A stretch of DNA of 37,727 nucleotides. It comes from Micavibrio sp. UBA5703 (GTDB taxonomy: Bacteria > Pseudomonadota > Alphaproteobacteria > Micavibrionales > Micavibrionaceae). Positions 23,587 through 32,778 of the stretch are shown piece after piece. Position 1 is the first letter of the stretch; the number at the start of each line of letters is the position of its first letter. The translations under genes and the position numbers were made by a program. The stretch spans positions 6,824-44,550 of the forward strand of contig DIHF01000025.1 of NCBI GenBank assembly GCA_002420015.1, read 5' to 3'. The notes under the pieces are model-generated. The model was not told the DNA's origin and ran no database searches. It saw only the letters and a program-made list of their open reading frames with translations.

Positions 23587-25896
23587 TCAGGCCGCCATTT
23601 TTTTAGTGGAGATAACGGATTGTATCTTCTGCGCCAACTGGTTTTTGGCTATCGGCTTGCGCAGAACGGCCTTGATGACCGGATTTTCGGCCATCAATTC
23701 CTGCATCCTTTGCTCGCTATATCCCGAGAGAAGAATAAACGGCAGATCGGGAAAGTCGTAACTGACCTGTTGCGCCAGTTCCAGCCCGGTCATCTTCGGC
23801 ATGTTGTGATCCGTCAGAACAAGATCGAATGCGCCCGGATTTTCGCGCAACACGTCCAGTGCCTCCAGCCCCGTATGGCAAGCCGCCGCCTCATACCCCA
23901 AACGCTCAAGCATGGTCAGCAGCATATCCCTGACCTCATTCTGGTCCTCGACAACAAGAATGCGCCCGGATTTTCCGTCGCCGACGAAATCAGCTTCCGC
24001 TTCATCGCCTGACTGCACACGCGCTGCCGACTCAGCCAAAGGAAATAACAATTCAAACCGTGTTCCCTTGCCGAGCATGCTGTCGACAATCATGGCGGCC
24101 TTGTGTCCCGCCACCACACCGTGCACGGTCGAAAGCCCAAGTCCTGTTCCTTTATCAACGGGCTTGGTCGTAAAGAACGGCTCGAAAATGCGTTCCATGA
24201 TGATCTTGCTCATGCCGCAGCCCGTGTCCTCTACGCTAAGACGCACATAATCGGTATCTTTTATCATCTGGCCAAGAAAAAGCCGCGTACGGCCAGGTGA
24301 CGGCTCATCGAACTTGATGGGCGGCGTTTCCTTATAGCCACCGATATCGCCGATGAGAAAATCAGGATCATTGAACTGCGAAGAACTGGCGATCTCCAGA
24401 CCAACCTTCAATTCGCCGTGGTCGCTTTCAATCGCATCTCTGGCGTTGACGCACAGATTCATAATCACCTGTGCGATCTGGTTCGAGTTCCCCTTAATAG
24501 GCGCGCTGGAAACCTTGATATTCGATTGCACCTCAATCGTTTTGGGCAGGGTCGCCTTGAGCATCGAAAGCGTCTCATGGATCGGCGCCGTTAGGTCGAG
24601 CGTATCTTTCGAGCTTTCTTTCCGGCGCGAGAAGGCTAACATCTGATCCACCAGATCCCTCGCCTGACGCCCGGCCTGAAGGATATTGACGGCGAACTGG
24701 TGCTGCGGCGATTTTTCCTCCAGATCGTCGATCAGGAATTCCGCATAACCGTTCATAGCCGCCAGAATGTTATTGAAGTCATGCGCAATACCGCCAGCAA
24801 GCCGCCCGATCGCTTCCATCTTTTGCGCCTGATAAAACTGGTTCTCGAGGTTTTTCCGCTCGTCCTCGATCTTCTTCCTGTCGGAAATGTCGCGAACCGT
24901 TCCGATAAATCCGCCATCCGGCAAGGATGTCAACGACAGCTCGACATTGACGATCTCTCCATCCTTGACGTCGATCGGCGACTCCCCAAGCCAATACCCC
25001 TTTTCACGGAGCGTCTTTTTCGCGTTTTCCTGAACCTTCTTGCGGCCTTCTAAAATTTCTTCAATTCCCTTTTGGGTATAGAGCTTCTCCCATGGGTGCC
25101 CGATATAATTATACGCTTCATCTTCGGGAATTTTGTGAATGCGCATAAGAGCATTGTTCATGTAGCTCAGATTTCCATCCTTACTAACAATGGCAATGCC
25201 GTCGCGCGATGCTTCCATCGCCGCCAGCCTGCTGCTCATAATGGCCAAAGCTTCTTTCTTTTCCTGATTGATCTTTTTAAGCTTTCTAAGTTTGTCAGAA
25301 TTCAAAACAACCAGCAAAAATCCGCAAAAACCAATCGCCAGCACCGACCAGTACAGCCACATCTCGCGCTGACGCAAAGCCTGCACCACACCCGCTTCCT
25401 GATCCGGGTTGTAATTTTTAACTATATCTTCTAAATTCTCGTGAATTTCATGAAGCTCGCGCCCTATCAACGCAATAGATTCATTTGAAATAACCTGATC
25501 CTGGTGTGACACAACATCCATAATCGACGATAACTCTTCCTGTATTTTCAGGAGAGTATTTGTATAATTTTCAGGGCTGTAGCCTGTATTTTTGTGCTGC
25601 GCCTCCATCAATACTTTTTGATGGACCTCATGAAATTCGGCGTATCCTTCCAATAATTCTTTCCGATTTTCAGGTGACGGCTCTTTCGAATAAACGTTAA
25701 AGTACGAACTGAATTCATGGAACTTATCTTCCAGTTCTAAAACACCCTGGCTGTACTTCGCGTAACCTGAGAAAACTTCTTTGTTTTCCTTTATGAGCAA
25801 CATGGAGGATTGCAAAGCCATCATACTGAAAACCAGAATGATAAAACCCGGAAGGTAATTGAGGGCATCCGAAAAATTTATGGTTTTTCTTTTCAT
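23587..25896 (-). CDS. Membrane hybrid sensor histidine kinase with PAS and receiver domains
   Basis: 769 aa with ATG at 25896-25894, preceded by GAGGTG; the frame is open 32 codons further but that overlaps the regulator gene. Membrane helices at about 15-34 and 180-199 enclose a mostly helical periplasmic sensor. A PAS domain (about 223-340, AASRDGIAIVSKDGNLSYMN) is followed by HisKA with H372 in GGIAHDFNNILAAMNGYAEF. The ATPase has its N box near 480, DTGCGM (557) and GTGLGL (583). A receiver with D696 (VLTDHNMPKMTG) ends the protein. It lies 16 bp after the LuxR-type regulator gene, so the two are one two-component unit. The signal is unknown. Confidence 0.92.
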   Translation of the reverse strand: MKRKTINFSDALNYLPGFIILVFSMMALQSSMLLIKENKEVFSGYAKYSQGVLELEDKFHEFSSYFNVYSKEPSPENRKELLEGYAEFHEVHQKVLMEAQHKNTGYSPENYTNTLLKIQEELSSIMDVVSHQDQVISNESIALIGRELHEIHENLEDIVKNYNPDQEAGVVQALRQREMWLYWSVLAIGFCGFLLVVLNSDKLRKLKKINQEKKEALAIMSSRLAAMEASRDGIAIVSKDGNLSYMNNALMRIHKIPEDEAYNYIGHPWEKLYTQKGIEEILEGRKKVQENAKKTLREKGYWLGESPIDVKDGEIVNVELSLTSLPDGGFIGTVRDISDRKKIEDERKNLENQFYQAQKMEAIGRLAGGIAHDFNNILAAMNGYAEFLIDDLEEKSPQHQFAVNILQAGRQARDLVDQMLAFSRRKESSKDTLDLTAPIHETLSMLKATLPKTIEVQSNIKVSSAPIKGNSNQIAQVIMNLCVNARDAIESDHGELKVGLEIASSSQFNDPDFLIGDIGGYKETPPIKFDEPSPGRTRLFLGQMIKDTDYVRLSVEDTGCGMSKIIMERIFEPFFTTKPVDKGTGLGLSTVHGVVAGHKAAMIVDSMLGKGTRFELLFPLAESAARVQSGDEAEADFVGDGKSGRILVVEDQNEVRDMLLTMLERLGYEAAACHTGLEALDVLRENPGAFDLVLTDHNMPKMTGLELAQQVSYDFPDLPFILLSGYSEQRMQELMAENPVIKAVLRKPIAKNQLAQKIQSVISTKKMAA

Positions 25897-25912
25897 GAAA
25901 AAAACACCTCTA

Positions 25913-26632
25913 TTAAATTGATGCGGATTTTGCTTCGGAGACGATACCAAGCTCTCTGGCTCTAAGCGCGGCCTGTGTTCTGTTTTTTGCATCCAGCTTC
26001 CGGCATATGCCCCTGACGTGCAGCTTGACCGTCACGACCTGAAGGCTGAGTTCGCGGGCGATCTCCTTGTTGGATGCGCCGCTGGCAAGATACGAAAGAA
26101 CTTCCGTTTCACGCGGGGTCAGATGGAGAACGGTCTCGCCGGGCTTCGCACTTTTGGCTTCGGCGGCGCTTGCGGAAACGGCGCCCCCCTTTCCTTGCCC
26201 GTTGTAATAGGACGGCATGATGGCGTTTGTTTCATGGTCGATGGGCACGAATCTCTCGCCTGTCAAAACAAGCTGAATCGCCTTGAGCAATGCCTTGCCC
26301 GACAATGTTTTTGGGAAATAACCAACGGCGCCAAGGTCCATGGCATCGTTGACATCCTTTGTCTCGGCCACGCCGGACATCAGCGCAACAGGAACTTTTG
26401 GGTATTCGGCACGCATGAGCTTGAATCCTTCCATGCCGTTCATGCCGGGCATACGCAGATCAAGCAAAACCAGATCCTGCACCGGATTCTTTTTCATGAG
26501 TTCTACGACCTCATAAAAATCCTTGGCCAGCGTAATGGCGGCCTCAGGCTCGGCCCGTTCGATATACTGAACGAGGGCATCCCGAAAAAGCGTATGATCA
26601 TCGGCAATCAGAAGTTTCAAGGCCGCGCACAC
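25913..26632 (-). CDS. NarL/LuxR-family response regulator
   Basis: 239 aa. Receiver domain: acidic pair D11/D12 in LLIADDHTLFRDAL and phosphoacceptor D58 in LVLLDLRMPGMNG. The C-terminal LuxR-type helix-turn-helix (about 168-232) reads LTPRETEVLSYLASGASNKEIA, then LSLQVVTVKLHVRGICRKL in adjoining segments. It is a DNA-binding transcription factor controlled by phosphorylation, most likely by the kinase encoded 16 bp downstream. The start is GTG at 26632; a TTG at 26620 (LKLLIADD) would place the protein start as in many relatives and has AGGTG upstream, so the first four residues are uncertain. Confidence 0.92.
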   Translation of the reverse strand: MCAALKLLIADDHTLFRDALVQYIERAEPEAAITLAKDFYEVVELMKKNPVQDLVLLDLRMPGMNGMEGFKLMRAEYPKVPVALMSGVAETKDVNDAMDLGAVGYFPKTLSGKALLKAIQLVLTGERFVPIDHETNAIMPSYYNGQGKGGAVSASAAEAKSAKPGETVLHLTPRETEVLSYLASGASNKEIARELSLQVVTVKLHVRGICRKLDAKNRTQAALRARELGIVSEAKSASI

Positions 26633-26752
26633 CTAACCTGTTGTTATGAATAAGAAAAAGAAGCTACCCTATACCTTAGTGTACCTCAAATCCGGTAATA
26701 TTTAGTAAAAAAATGAGGTGGTTTTATTGGTATGCAGAGAAAAGATCGTGAC

Positions 26753-28798
26753 TTAAAGGGACTGCCGCATGGCTATGTATAATGGCTCCTGCGGCTTTTT
26801 CTGAATGCCGTGCAGACGAAGGCGGTATACGTAAACGCCTTCCATCACCCTTTGTACATAGTTTCGGGTTTCATAGATCGGGATCATTTCGATCCAGTCC
26901 ACCATATCGACTGCGCCCGTACGCGGATCGCCGAAAGTTTCGATCCACTGATCGACGCGCCCCGGCCCGGCGTTGTAGGCCGCAATGGCCAAAACATATG
27001 AGCCGTTAAACCGATCAAGCATCTGGTCGAGATAGGCCGTGCCAAGCCGAATATTATGCGACGGATCCCGCGTCAGGCGGTCCGTGCTGTGGGATATCCC
27101 CTTCTTGCGCGCCACTTCTTTGGCCGTGGCGGGCATGATCTGCATCAGTCCCAGCGCCCCTGCCGGGCTGACGGCGTCGAAATCGAACATGCTCTCCTGA
27201 CGGATCAGGGCATGCACCAGCGACCATTCGACGGGAACACCCTGCAAATGTTTGGCAATCACAGGATAAGATTGCGACGTAAGAAACATGCCCTCCTTCG
27301 TCGCGTCCTTGGCGATACGGATGGCATCGCGATACTGCTCCATATCGGCCGCCATTTCTGCGGCATATCTGTAACCTTTGGGCGTTGCCTCCTTCTTTAC
27401 AAAAGCCTGTATAAACTGGCTGGCTTCATGACGCATTCCGGCACTGTGCAAAATACGCGCGGCCTGCACGAGCTCCGAACTGTCAAAAGCGTACTTATCT
27501 TCGGCTGTTATCGTGGGTGGGGCCGCACTGGGCAATTTGTTCTCCAGCGACAGTTCCCCGGCGGCAAGCTGCCCGTAATATGTGGTCCTGAGTGCAGCGG
27601 CCTTTTGATACCAAGCCTCGCTCGCCTCTGCCTGCCCAAGCTCCTTTGTCGCCCGCCCTGCCCAGTACGCGGCGCGGGACCTGCTGATCGGCGTTTCGAC
27701 CTTCTCGTACAGAGCTTCAAAACGCTTCAGCGCTTCCTCGGGCTTGTGCAAAAACCGCAAGGCCAGCCATCCCGCCATCCACTCCGCCTGCGCATAGGAC
27801 ATTCCCTCGCTTTGGCCGTGCTCGGTGGCCAGCAGATAGGCGCTTTCGAAACTGCGCCTTTCCATCATGCGGCGGATGATGATGTGGCGCTCCTGCCACC
27901 AGTCTTCGGCGTTCAGAACATCGTCGGCATCGGGGGCGTTGTGCAAAATCTCCATCGCGCCGACATCGTCCTTGTTGCGGCGGCGCCAGCGCAGACGTTC
28001 ATACAGCAATCCCGGATCGCTCTGGAGGCGCTGCGGCACCTTGGCCAGTAACGCATTTATCCCCGCGCCCTTTTGCCCGGCCAGCGCAATGCGCGCCTCT
28101 GCGAGTTCAGGATATCCATTGCCCAGAACCCCCGCCACGGCGCGGGCATTCTGATAGTGCCCTGCATATAAAAGAGCATCCATCCGCTTTCTGTGATCGT
28201 CCCTGCCGAGCAAGCCACCATAACGGTTGTAAATTCCCCGCTGCTCCTCTCTCGACATAGATGTGTCGCTGGACCACCAGTCGGAAAGATATTTCTTCGC
28301 ATCGGCCTTGCGCCCGGTGGCGATCAGGGCGGCAAGATAACGATCCATTCCCGTCGCCGTCAGCGGCTCAAAGTCGGTGTACCACGCCACGACATCCTGC
28401 GGCGGCTGACCATCGGGCATTTTACTCTCGGCTTTCAGGCGCAGATTACGAATACCGGGCCAGTCGGGATTCTGGCGGATGAAATGAGTCAGACGCACAA
28501 ACTTGGCATCGCTCCAGCCTTCTTTCGGCCCTTTTGTGAAAATCAGCCAGTGAAACAGCTTGGCCGCGAGCGGGTCATGCGTCTGGCGGATTTTTTCCTC
28601 GGCAAGCTGCCATTTGCCCTGATTATAGGCCTGCACGGCCTCGATGGTATTGGATCTCTGGCTTTGCGTCTGGAGGCGCGGCGCGGTCGCCTCCTGAGCC
28701 GAAGCCGTTGCGATCCCCATTACCAAGGCACAAAGAAAAAGCCCAAAAACAATGGGTTTCTTGCTTTTCAGGCCTAATGAATATATAGTCTGGCCCAA
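26753..28798 (-). CDS. slt: Soluble lytic murein transglycosylase (Slt70-like)
   Basis: About 681 aa if started at TTG 28798-28796. It cleaves the beta-1,4 glycan bond of peptidoglycan, forming 1,6-anhydro products, in the periplasm. A signal peptide is visible (KKPIVFGLFLCALVMGIATASAQE). A long helical superhelix follows (AYNQGKWQLAEEKI and later repeats). The C-terminal catalytic domain has IRQESMFDFDAVSPAGALG with catalytic glutamate about residue 535, then LMQIMPATAKEV and AIAAYNAGPGRVDQWI. No ATG precedes the signal peptide in a sensible place: the frame is open to 29185, but that is antisense to dapA. TTG 28798 or CTG 28771 are the candidates, so the start is uncertain. Confidence 0.86.
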   Translation of the reverse strand: MGQTIYSLGLKSKKPIVFGLFLCALVMGIATASAQEATAPRLQTQSQRSNTIEAVQAYNQGKWQLAEEKIRQTHDPLAAKLFHWLIFTKGPKEGWSDAKFVRLTHFIRQNPDWPGIRNLRLKAESKMPDGQPPQDVVAWYTDFEPLTATGMDRYLAALIATGRKADAKKYLSDWWSSDTSMSREEQRGIYNRYGGLLGRDDHRKRMDALLYAGHYQNARAVAGVLGNGYPELAEARIALAGQKGAGINALLAKVPQRLQSDPGLLYERLRWRRRNKDDVGAMEILHNAPDADDVLNAEDWWQERHIIIRRMMERRSFESAYLLATEHGQSEGMSYAQAEWMAGWLALRFLHKPEEALKRFEALYEKVETPISRSRAAYWAGRATKELGQAEASEAWYQKAAALRTTYYGQLAAGELSLENKLPSAAPPTITAEDKYAFDSSELVQAARILHSAGMRHEASQFIQAFVKKEATPKGYRYAAEMAADMEQYRDAIRIAKDATKEGMFLTSQSYPVIAKHLQGVPVEWSLVHALIRQESMFDFDAVSPAGALGLMQIMPATAKEVARKKGISHSTDRLTRDPSHNIRLGTAYLDQMLDRFNGSYVLAIAAYNAGPGRVDQWIETFGDPRTGAVDMVDWIEMIPIYETRNYVQRVMEGVYVYRLRLHGIQKKPQEPLYIAMRQSL
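28761..28789 (+). promoter_or_regulatory. dapA promoter
   Basis: TTGCTT (28761-28766) and TATAGT (28784-28789) are 17 bp apart. Transcription would start near 28796, leaving about 24 nt before ATG 28820, with GAGG as ribosome site six bases before it. The same bases overlap the start region of the divergent slt gene. Confidence 0.6.
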
Positions 28799-28819
28799 TT
28801 TGAACCCACGAGGATTGCC

Positions 28820-29725
28820 ATGTTTAAAGGTGCCATTACTGCTCTGATCACACCGTTTAAAAACGGGGAAATCGACTGGCCTGCATTCGACCATCTGGTA
28901 GAATGGCAAGTCGAACAAGGCATTCACGGCCTTGTTCCCTGCGGCACGACGGGCGAGTCTCCGACTTTGTCTCATGAAGAACATATGGCCATTGTTAAGC
29001 GTTGCGTTGAAATCGTCAAGAAAAGAGTTCCCGTAATTGCCGGAACCGGCTCGAATTCGACGCGGGAAGCCATATCGCTTACGCAGCACGCAAAGAAATC
29101 CGGGGCGGACGCGGCTCTGATCGTTACGCCGTACTATAACAAGCCCACGCAGGATGGGATGTACGAGCATTTCAAAGCCATTCACGAAGCTGTGGATATC
29201 CCGATCATTATTTATAATATTCCGGGCCGCTGTGTCATCGACATGAACGCCGACACGATGGCGCGCCTGTCTGAATTGCCGCGCATTGTGGGCGTCAAGG
29301 ACGCCGCCGGCGACCTGTCCCGCCCGCCCGAAACGGCGCGGCGCTGCGGTCCTGATTTCTGCCAGCTTTCAGGCGACGACATCACCGCCCCCGCCATGCT
29401 GGCCCAGGGGGGCCACGGCGTGATTTCGGTGGTTTCCAATATTGCGCCTGCGGCCTGCGCGAATCTGCAAAACGCCTGGTTCGAGGACGACCTTAAAACC
29501 TTCACCGATATCCGCGATGCCCTCGCACCGCTCGGCAAGGCGCTGTTTGTTGAGCCCAACCCGGTTCCCGTGAAATACGCGGCCAGCGTTTTGGGGCTTT
29601 GCACGGACGAGGTCCGCCTGCCGCTGCTCCCCGCCACCGCCAGCGCCCGCAAGGCCGTCGACGCCGCCATCGCCCATGCCGGACTTATGCCCAAAACCGG
29701 CGGCAAATCCGCCGCACGCGGCTAA
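28820..29725 (+). CDS. dapA: 4-hydroxy-tetrahydrodipicolinate synthase
   Basis: 301 aa, usual length. It condenses pyruvate with aspartate semialdehyde, the first committed step to diaminopimelate and lysine. The Schiff-base lysine is K160 in IVGVKDAAGDL. The catalytic tyrosine is Y132 in YNIPGRC, with the CGTTGESPTLSHEEH block (41-55) carrying the TTGE motif and VTPYYNKPTQDGMYEHF following. The product supplies peptidoglycan cross-links, which suits its position divergent from a murein transglycosylase. A 218-bp repeat-filled gap follows before smpB. Confidence 0.95.
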   Translation: MFKGAITALITPFKNGEIDWPAFDHLVEWQVEQGIHGLVPCGTTGESPTLSHEEHMAIVKRCVEIVKKRVPVIAGTGSNSTREAISLTQHAKKSGADAALIVTPYYNKPTQDGMYEHFKAIHEAVDIPIIIYNIPGRCVIDMNADTMARLSELPRIVGVKDAAGDLSRPPETARRCGPDFCQLSGDDITAPAMLAQGGHGVISVVSNIAPAACANLQNAWFEDDLKTFTDIRDALAPLGKALFVEPNPVPVKYAASVLGLCTDEVRLPLLPATASARKAVDAAIAHAGLMPKTGGKSAARG

Positions 29726-29733
29726 ATTGCTTT

Positions 29734-29939
29734 TAACCACGGAGAACGTAGAGTTAGAATGAGTTCACGGAGCACTTTTGCTTTTCTTTTGAAAAGGTAC
29801 TCTCCTTTTTGTCATTTCGAACCCTGCGCAGCGGGGTGAGAAATCTCATGAGATTTCTCCTCCTTTCAGTCGTCGAAATGACAAATCTGGATTGTTATTT
29901 TTTCAGGAGACTACAAATACTCTGCGAACTCTGTGGTTA
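29734..29939. repeat. Outer inverted-end repeat ACCACGGAG...CTCTGTGGTT
   Basis: The left end AACCACGGAGAACGTAGAG is complemented at the right by CTCTGCGAACTCTGTGGTT. The element encloses a second repeat (29811-29883). Its right end lies within about five bases of the smpB start codon at 29944. Confidence 0.75.
29811..29883. repeat. Inner palindromic repeat GTCATTTCGA...TCGAAATGAC
   Basis: Ten-base inverted ends GTCATTTCGA (29811-29820) and TCGAAATGAC (29873-29882) surround GAGAAATCTCATGAGATTTC, itself a perfect stem. This repeat type is seen in many unrelated bacteria. It is nested inside the element at 29734-29939. Confidence 0.82.
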
Positions 29940-29943
29940 AACT

Positions 29944-30444
29944 ATGACAAAAAAGAAAAAAGACAAAAAATCGGGCATGATATCGACCAACGCGACAGTG
30001 GCCGATAACAGGCGCGCGTTTTACGATTACACGATCGAGGAAAAATTCGAGGCCGGGATCATGCTGACCGGGACGGAAGTCAAATCCCTGCGCATGGGCC
30101 ATTGCACGATCAAAGAGGCCCATGTCGGGCCGAAGGGCCGGGAAATCTGGATCTTCAACCTGCATATCCCCGAATACCCGCAGGCCGGCCCCAGCCTCCA
30201 GCACGAACCCAAGCGCCCGCGCAAACTTCTGCTGCATAAGAAAGAGATGAACAAACTGCTCGGCGCGGTGCAGCGCGAGGGCTACACGGTCATCCCGCTG
30301 CGGCTGTTTTTCAACGGGCGCGGGCTGGCGAAAATCGAGATCGGCCTTGCCAAAGGCAAGAAAGCCTACGACAAGCGCGAAACCATCAAAAAGCGCGACT
30401 GGAGCAAACAGCGCCAGCGGCTTTTAAAAACGACAAAAAGCTAG
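29944..30444 (+). CDS. smpB: SsrA-binding protein SmpB
   Basis: 166 aa. It binds tmRNA and delivers it to stalled ribosomes for trans-translation. The conserved blocks are ISTNATVADNRRAFYDYTIEE, IMLTGTEVKSLRMGHCTIKEA and IPLRLFFNGRGLAKIEIGLAKGKK, read in order. The C-terminal KKAYDKRETIKKRDW tail that enters the decoding site is intact. No ssrA gene was seen nearby. There is no good ribosome site before ATG 29944, because a dispersed repeat runs almost to the start codon; ATG 29980 (ISTNAT) is a possible alternative start. The stop codon overlaps the end of the convergent corA by 4 bp. Confidence 0.95.
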   Translation: MTKKKKDKKSGMISTNATVADNRRAFYDYTIEEKFEAGIMLTGTEVKSLRMGHCTIKEAHVGPKGREIWIFNLHIPEYPQAGPSLQHEPKRPRKLLLHKKEMNKLLGAVQREGYTVIPLRLFFNGRGLAKIEIGLAKGKKAYDKRETIKKRDWSKQRQRLLKTTKS

Positions 30445-31529
30445 CGCTTTTTGTTGTCGCCGTTGCCCAGCCAGCCCAAGCGCCTGAAATAGATCAGCAT
30501 ACCCAGCGCAGTCGCGGCCATTACTGCCAGCAATACCGGGTAACCAAACGGCGCGCCCAGTTCCGGCATGTTGTAGGGCGAAGATGTATCAAAATTCATG
30601 CCGTAAATCCCGGCAAGGAAACTGAGCGGCATAAAGATCGTCGTAATGATTGTCAAAACCTTGATGACCTCGTTCATTCTCATATTGATCGTGGACTGAT
30701 AAAGATCGGTCAGGCCCGAAACGCGCTCGCGGTAGCTGTCCAGAATATCCAGAACCTGAATGACGTGATCCTGGCAATCGCGCAAAAAAACCTGCGTGTC
30801 CGAGGAAACGAATTCATTCTCGCCGTTCTTCATATTCGCAACCGATTCACGCAGCGGCCAGATGCAGTGGCGCAAGATCTGAAGTTCGCGCTTGATCTTG
30901 TGAGCACGGCGGACATGCTCCTGAACGGGTTTTGTTAATATACCTTCCTCAAGCGCATCAAGTTTATCGTTATAGTGCTCCATAACGGGAAAATATCCGT
31001 CGATCACGGCATCCAGCAGCGCATAGGCAAGGTAATCAGCCTTTGACATCTTGGCACGCCCTTTGCGGATACGCTCGCGCACAGGATCGAAAATATCTCC
31101 GGGACGCTCCTGAAACGTCAGAACGAAATTCCTGCCGAACAGCATAGACATCTGCTCCAGCGTATAAGAGCCGCCATCCGGCGTGGCCATCCGGAAAACG
31201 GCAAACAGGCAATTCTCGAACTCATCGACCTTGGCGCGCTGAGGGATATGCAGAATATCTTCCATAGCCAGCGAATGAATTTCAAAAATCTTGCCGATTT
31301 CCTCGATCAGCCCGACATCCGCCAGACCGCTGACATTGACCCAGACCAGCGGCCAGTTTTTCAGCAACTCCCTGATCTTGTCGGGGGACGGTCCCTGCAC
31401 CTCCTCCAGCCTGTCAAGGTCATAGGCGAACATCGTGACAACGGAGGGTACTGCGCCCTCCGGCGCTTCGATCTGGCCGGGTGCGCGGCCCGGCCTGTGC
31501 TTATGCTTGCGTAATAGTTTTGCCTTCAA
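30441..31529 (-). CDS. corA: CorA-type magnesium/cobalt transporter
   Basis: 362 aa from a TTG start at 31529 (AGGAC close upstream). It forms a homopentameric inner-membrane divalent-cation channel. The signature YGMNF is at 309-313, between the two C-terminal helices (about 291-309 and 330-348). The large cytoplasmic N-domain includes WVNVSGLADVGLIEEIG and EDILHIPQRAKVDEFENCLF, then the long helix ending RMNEVIKVLTIITTIFMPLSF. The gene lies 23 bp downstream of recA on the same strand, so it may be read from the recA transcript. The N-terminal 20 residues are basic and variable, and a later start cannot be excluded. Confidence 0.9.
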   Translation of the reverse strand: MKAKLLRKHKHRPGRAPGQIEAPEGAVPSVVTMFAYDLDRLEEVQGPSPDKIRELLKNWPLVWVNVSGLADVGLIEEIGKIFEIHSLAMEDILHIPQRAKVDEFENCLFAVFRMATPDGGSYTLEQMSMLFGRNFVLTFQERPGDIFDPVRERIRKGRAKMSKADYLAYALLDAVIDGYFPVMEHYNDKLDALEEGILTKPVQEHVRRAHKIKRELQILRHCIWPLRESVANMKNGENEFVSSDTQVFLRDCQDHVIQVLDILDSYRERVSGLTDLYQSTINMRMNEVIKVLTIITTIFMPLSFLAGIYGMNFDTSSPYNMPELGAPFGYPVLLAVMAATALGMLIYFRRLGWLGNGDNKKR

Positions 31530-31552
31530 AGGTCCTATATATCAGGCTATTC

Positions 31553-32701
31553 CTAGCCCGCCTTCTTGCTGCCTTTGCCCTTGGGGCGTTCGTCGTTGGC
31601 GACGTCCTCCGAAGCCTCCTCGGCGGCGGCAGCCGCTTCTTCCGGACCCGAAAGCATGGCTTCGGCCACAAGGCCCGCATTGGCGCGGATCTGCTTTTCG
31701 AGCTTCGCCGCTATTTCGGGGTTTTCCTGTAAAAACGTTTTGGCATTTTCGCGACCCTGCCCGATGCGCTGGCCGTCGTAGGAAAGCCACGCGCCAGATT
31801 TTTCGACGAGGTTGCCGGCCACGCCAAGATCAATGAGTTCGCCCATTTTAGAAATACCCTGCCCGTACATAATGTCGAATTCGACCTGACGGAACGGCGG
31901 GGCCATCTTGTTTTTGACAACCTTGACGCGGGTCTGGTTGCCGACGACTTCTTCTTTTTCTTTAATCTGACCGATCCGGCGGATATCGAGACGCACGGAA
32001 GAATAGAATTTCAACGCATTGCCCCCGGTCGTCGTTTCGGGCGAGCCGAACATCACGCCGATTTTCATACGGATCTGGTTAATGAAGATAACGGTCGTAC
32101 GCGAACGCGAAATCGATCCGGTCAACTTGCGCAGGGCCTGGCTCATCAGACGCGCCTGAAGGCCAACATGGGAATCACCCATCTCCCCTTCAAGTTCAGC
32201 GCGCGGCACCAGCGCCGCCACGGAGTCGATGACCATCACATCCAGCGCCCCGGAGCGCACCAGCGTGTCGGCAATTTCGAGCGCCTGTTCGCCCGCATCG
32301 GGCTGGGAAATCAGAAGATCGTCGATATTGACGCCCAGCTTTTTGGCGTAGCCGGGATCGAGCGCGTGTTCGGCGTCGACAATGGCGCAGGTACCACCCT
32401 GTTTTTGCGCCTCGGCAATGATCTGGAGCGCCAGCGTCGTTTTCCCCGAGCTTTCCGGCCCGTAAATTTCAACAATCCGTCCACGCGGCACACCGCCGAT
32501 CCCCAGCGCAATATCCAGCCCGATCGACCCGGTCGAGATGGCCTCGACCTGCATCGGGTTGTGCTCGCCATTCAGCTTCATGATCGAACCTTTGCCAAAG
32601 GCTTTTTCAATTTGTGAGAGCGCAGCGCTAAGCGCTTTTTCCTTATCGGCGGCGTTTTGTGAATTCATGAAATCCCCTGCTCTGAGTGGCGTGACGGACA
32701 T
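31553..32701 (-). CDS. recA: RecA recombinase
   Basis: 382 aa from ATG 32701 (AAGGGGA about seven bases upstream). ATG 32668, giving MNSQN, also has a good site (AGGGGAT), so the N-terminus could be 11 residues shorter. RecA drives strand exchange and LexA self-cleavage. Walker A is GPESSGKTT (81-89); other blocks are CAIVDAEHALDPGYAKKLGV and VMVIDSVAALVPRAELEG. The DNA loops are SVAALVPRAE to GDSHVGLQARLMSQALRKL and IRMKIGVMFGSPETTTGGNAL. The C-terminal tail is acidic and Ala-rich, ending in KGKGSKKAG. A promoter and SOS box precede it. Confidence 0.97.
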   Translation of the reverse strand: MSVTPLRAGDFMNSQNAADKEKALSAALSQIEKAFGKGSIMKLNGEHNPMQVEAISTGSIGLDIALGIGGVPRGRIVEIYGPESSGKTTLALQIIAEAQKQGGTCAIVDAEHALDPGYAKKLGVNIDDLLISQPDAGEQALEIADTLVRSGALDVMVIDSVAALVPRAELEGEMGDSHVGLQARLMSQALRKLTGSISRSRTTVIFINQIRMKIGVMFGSPETTTGGNALKFYSSVRLDIRRIGQIKEKEEVVGNQTRVKVVKNKMAPPFRQVEFDIMYGQGISKMGELIDLGVAGNLVEKSGAWLSYDGQRIGQGRENAKTFLQENPEIAAKLEKQIRANAGLVAEAMLSGPEEAAAAAEEASEDVANDERPKGKGSKKAG

Positions 32702-32778
32702 GATAGTTCCCCTTTCTTTGCATAGTTGAGGCCGCTTGCGCAAACGATTCGACGTGTTTGCAGGGCCTTATGCACATC

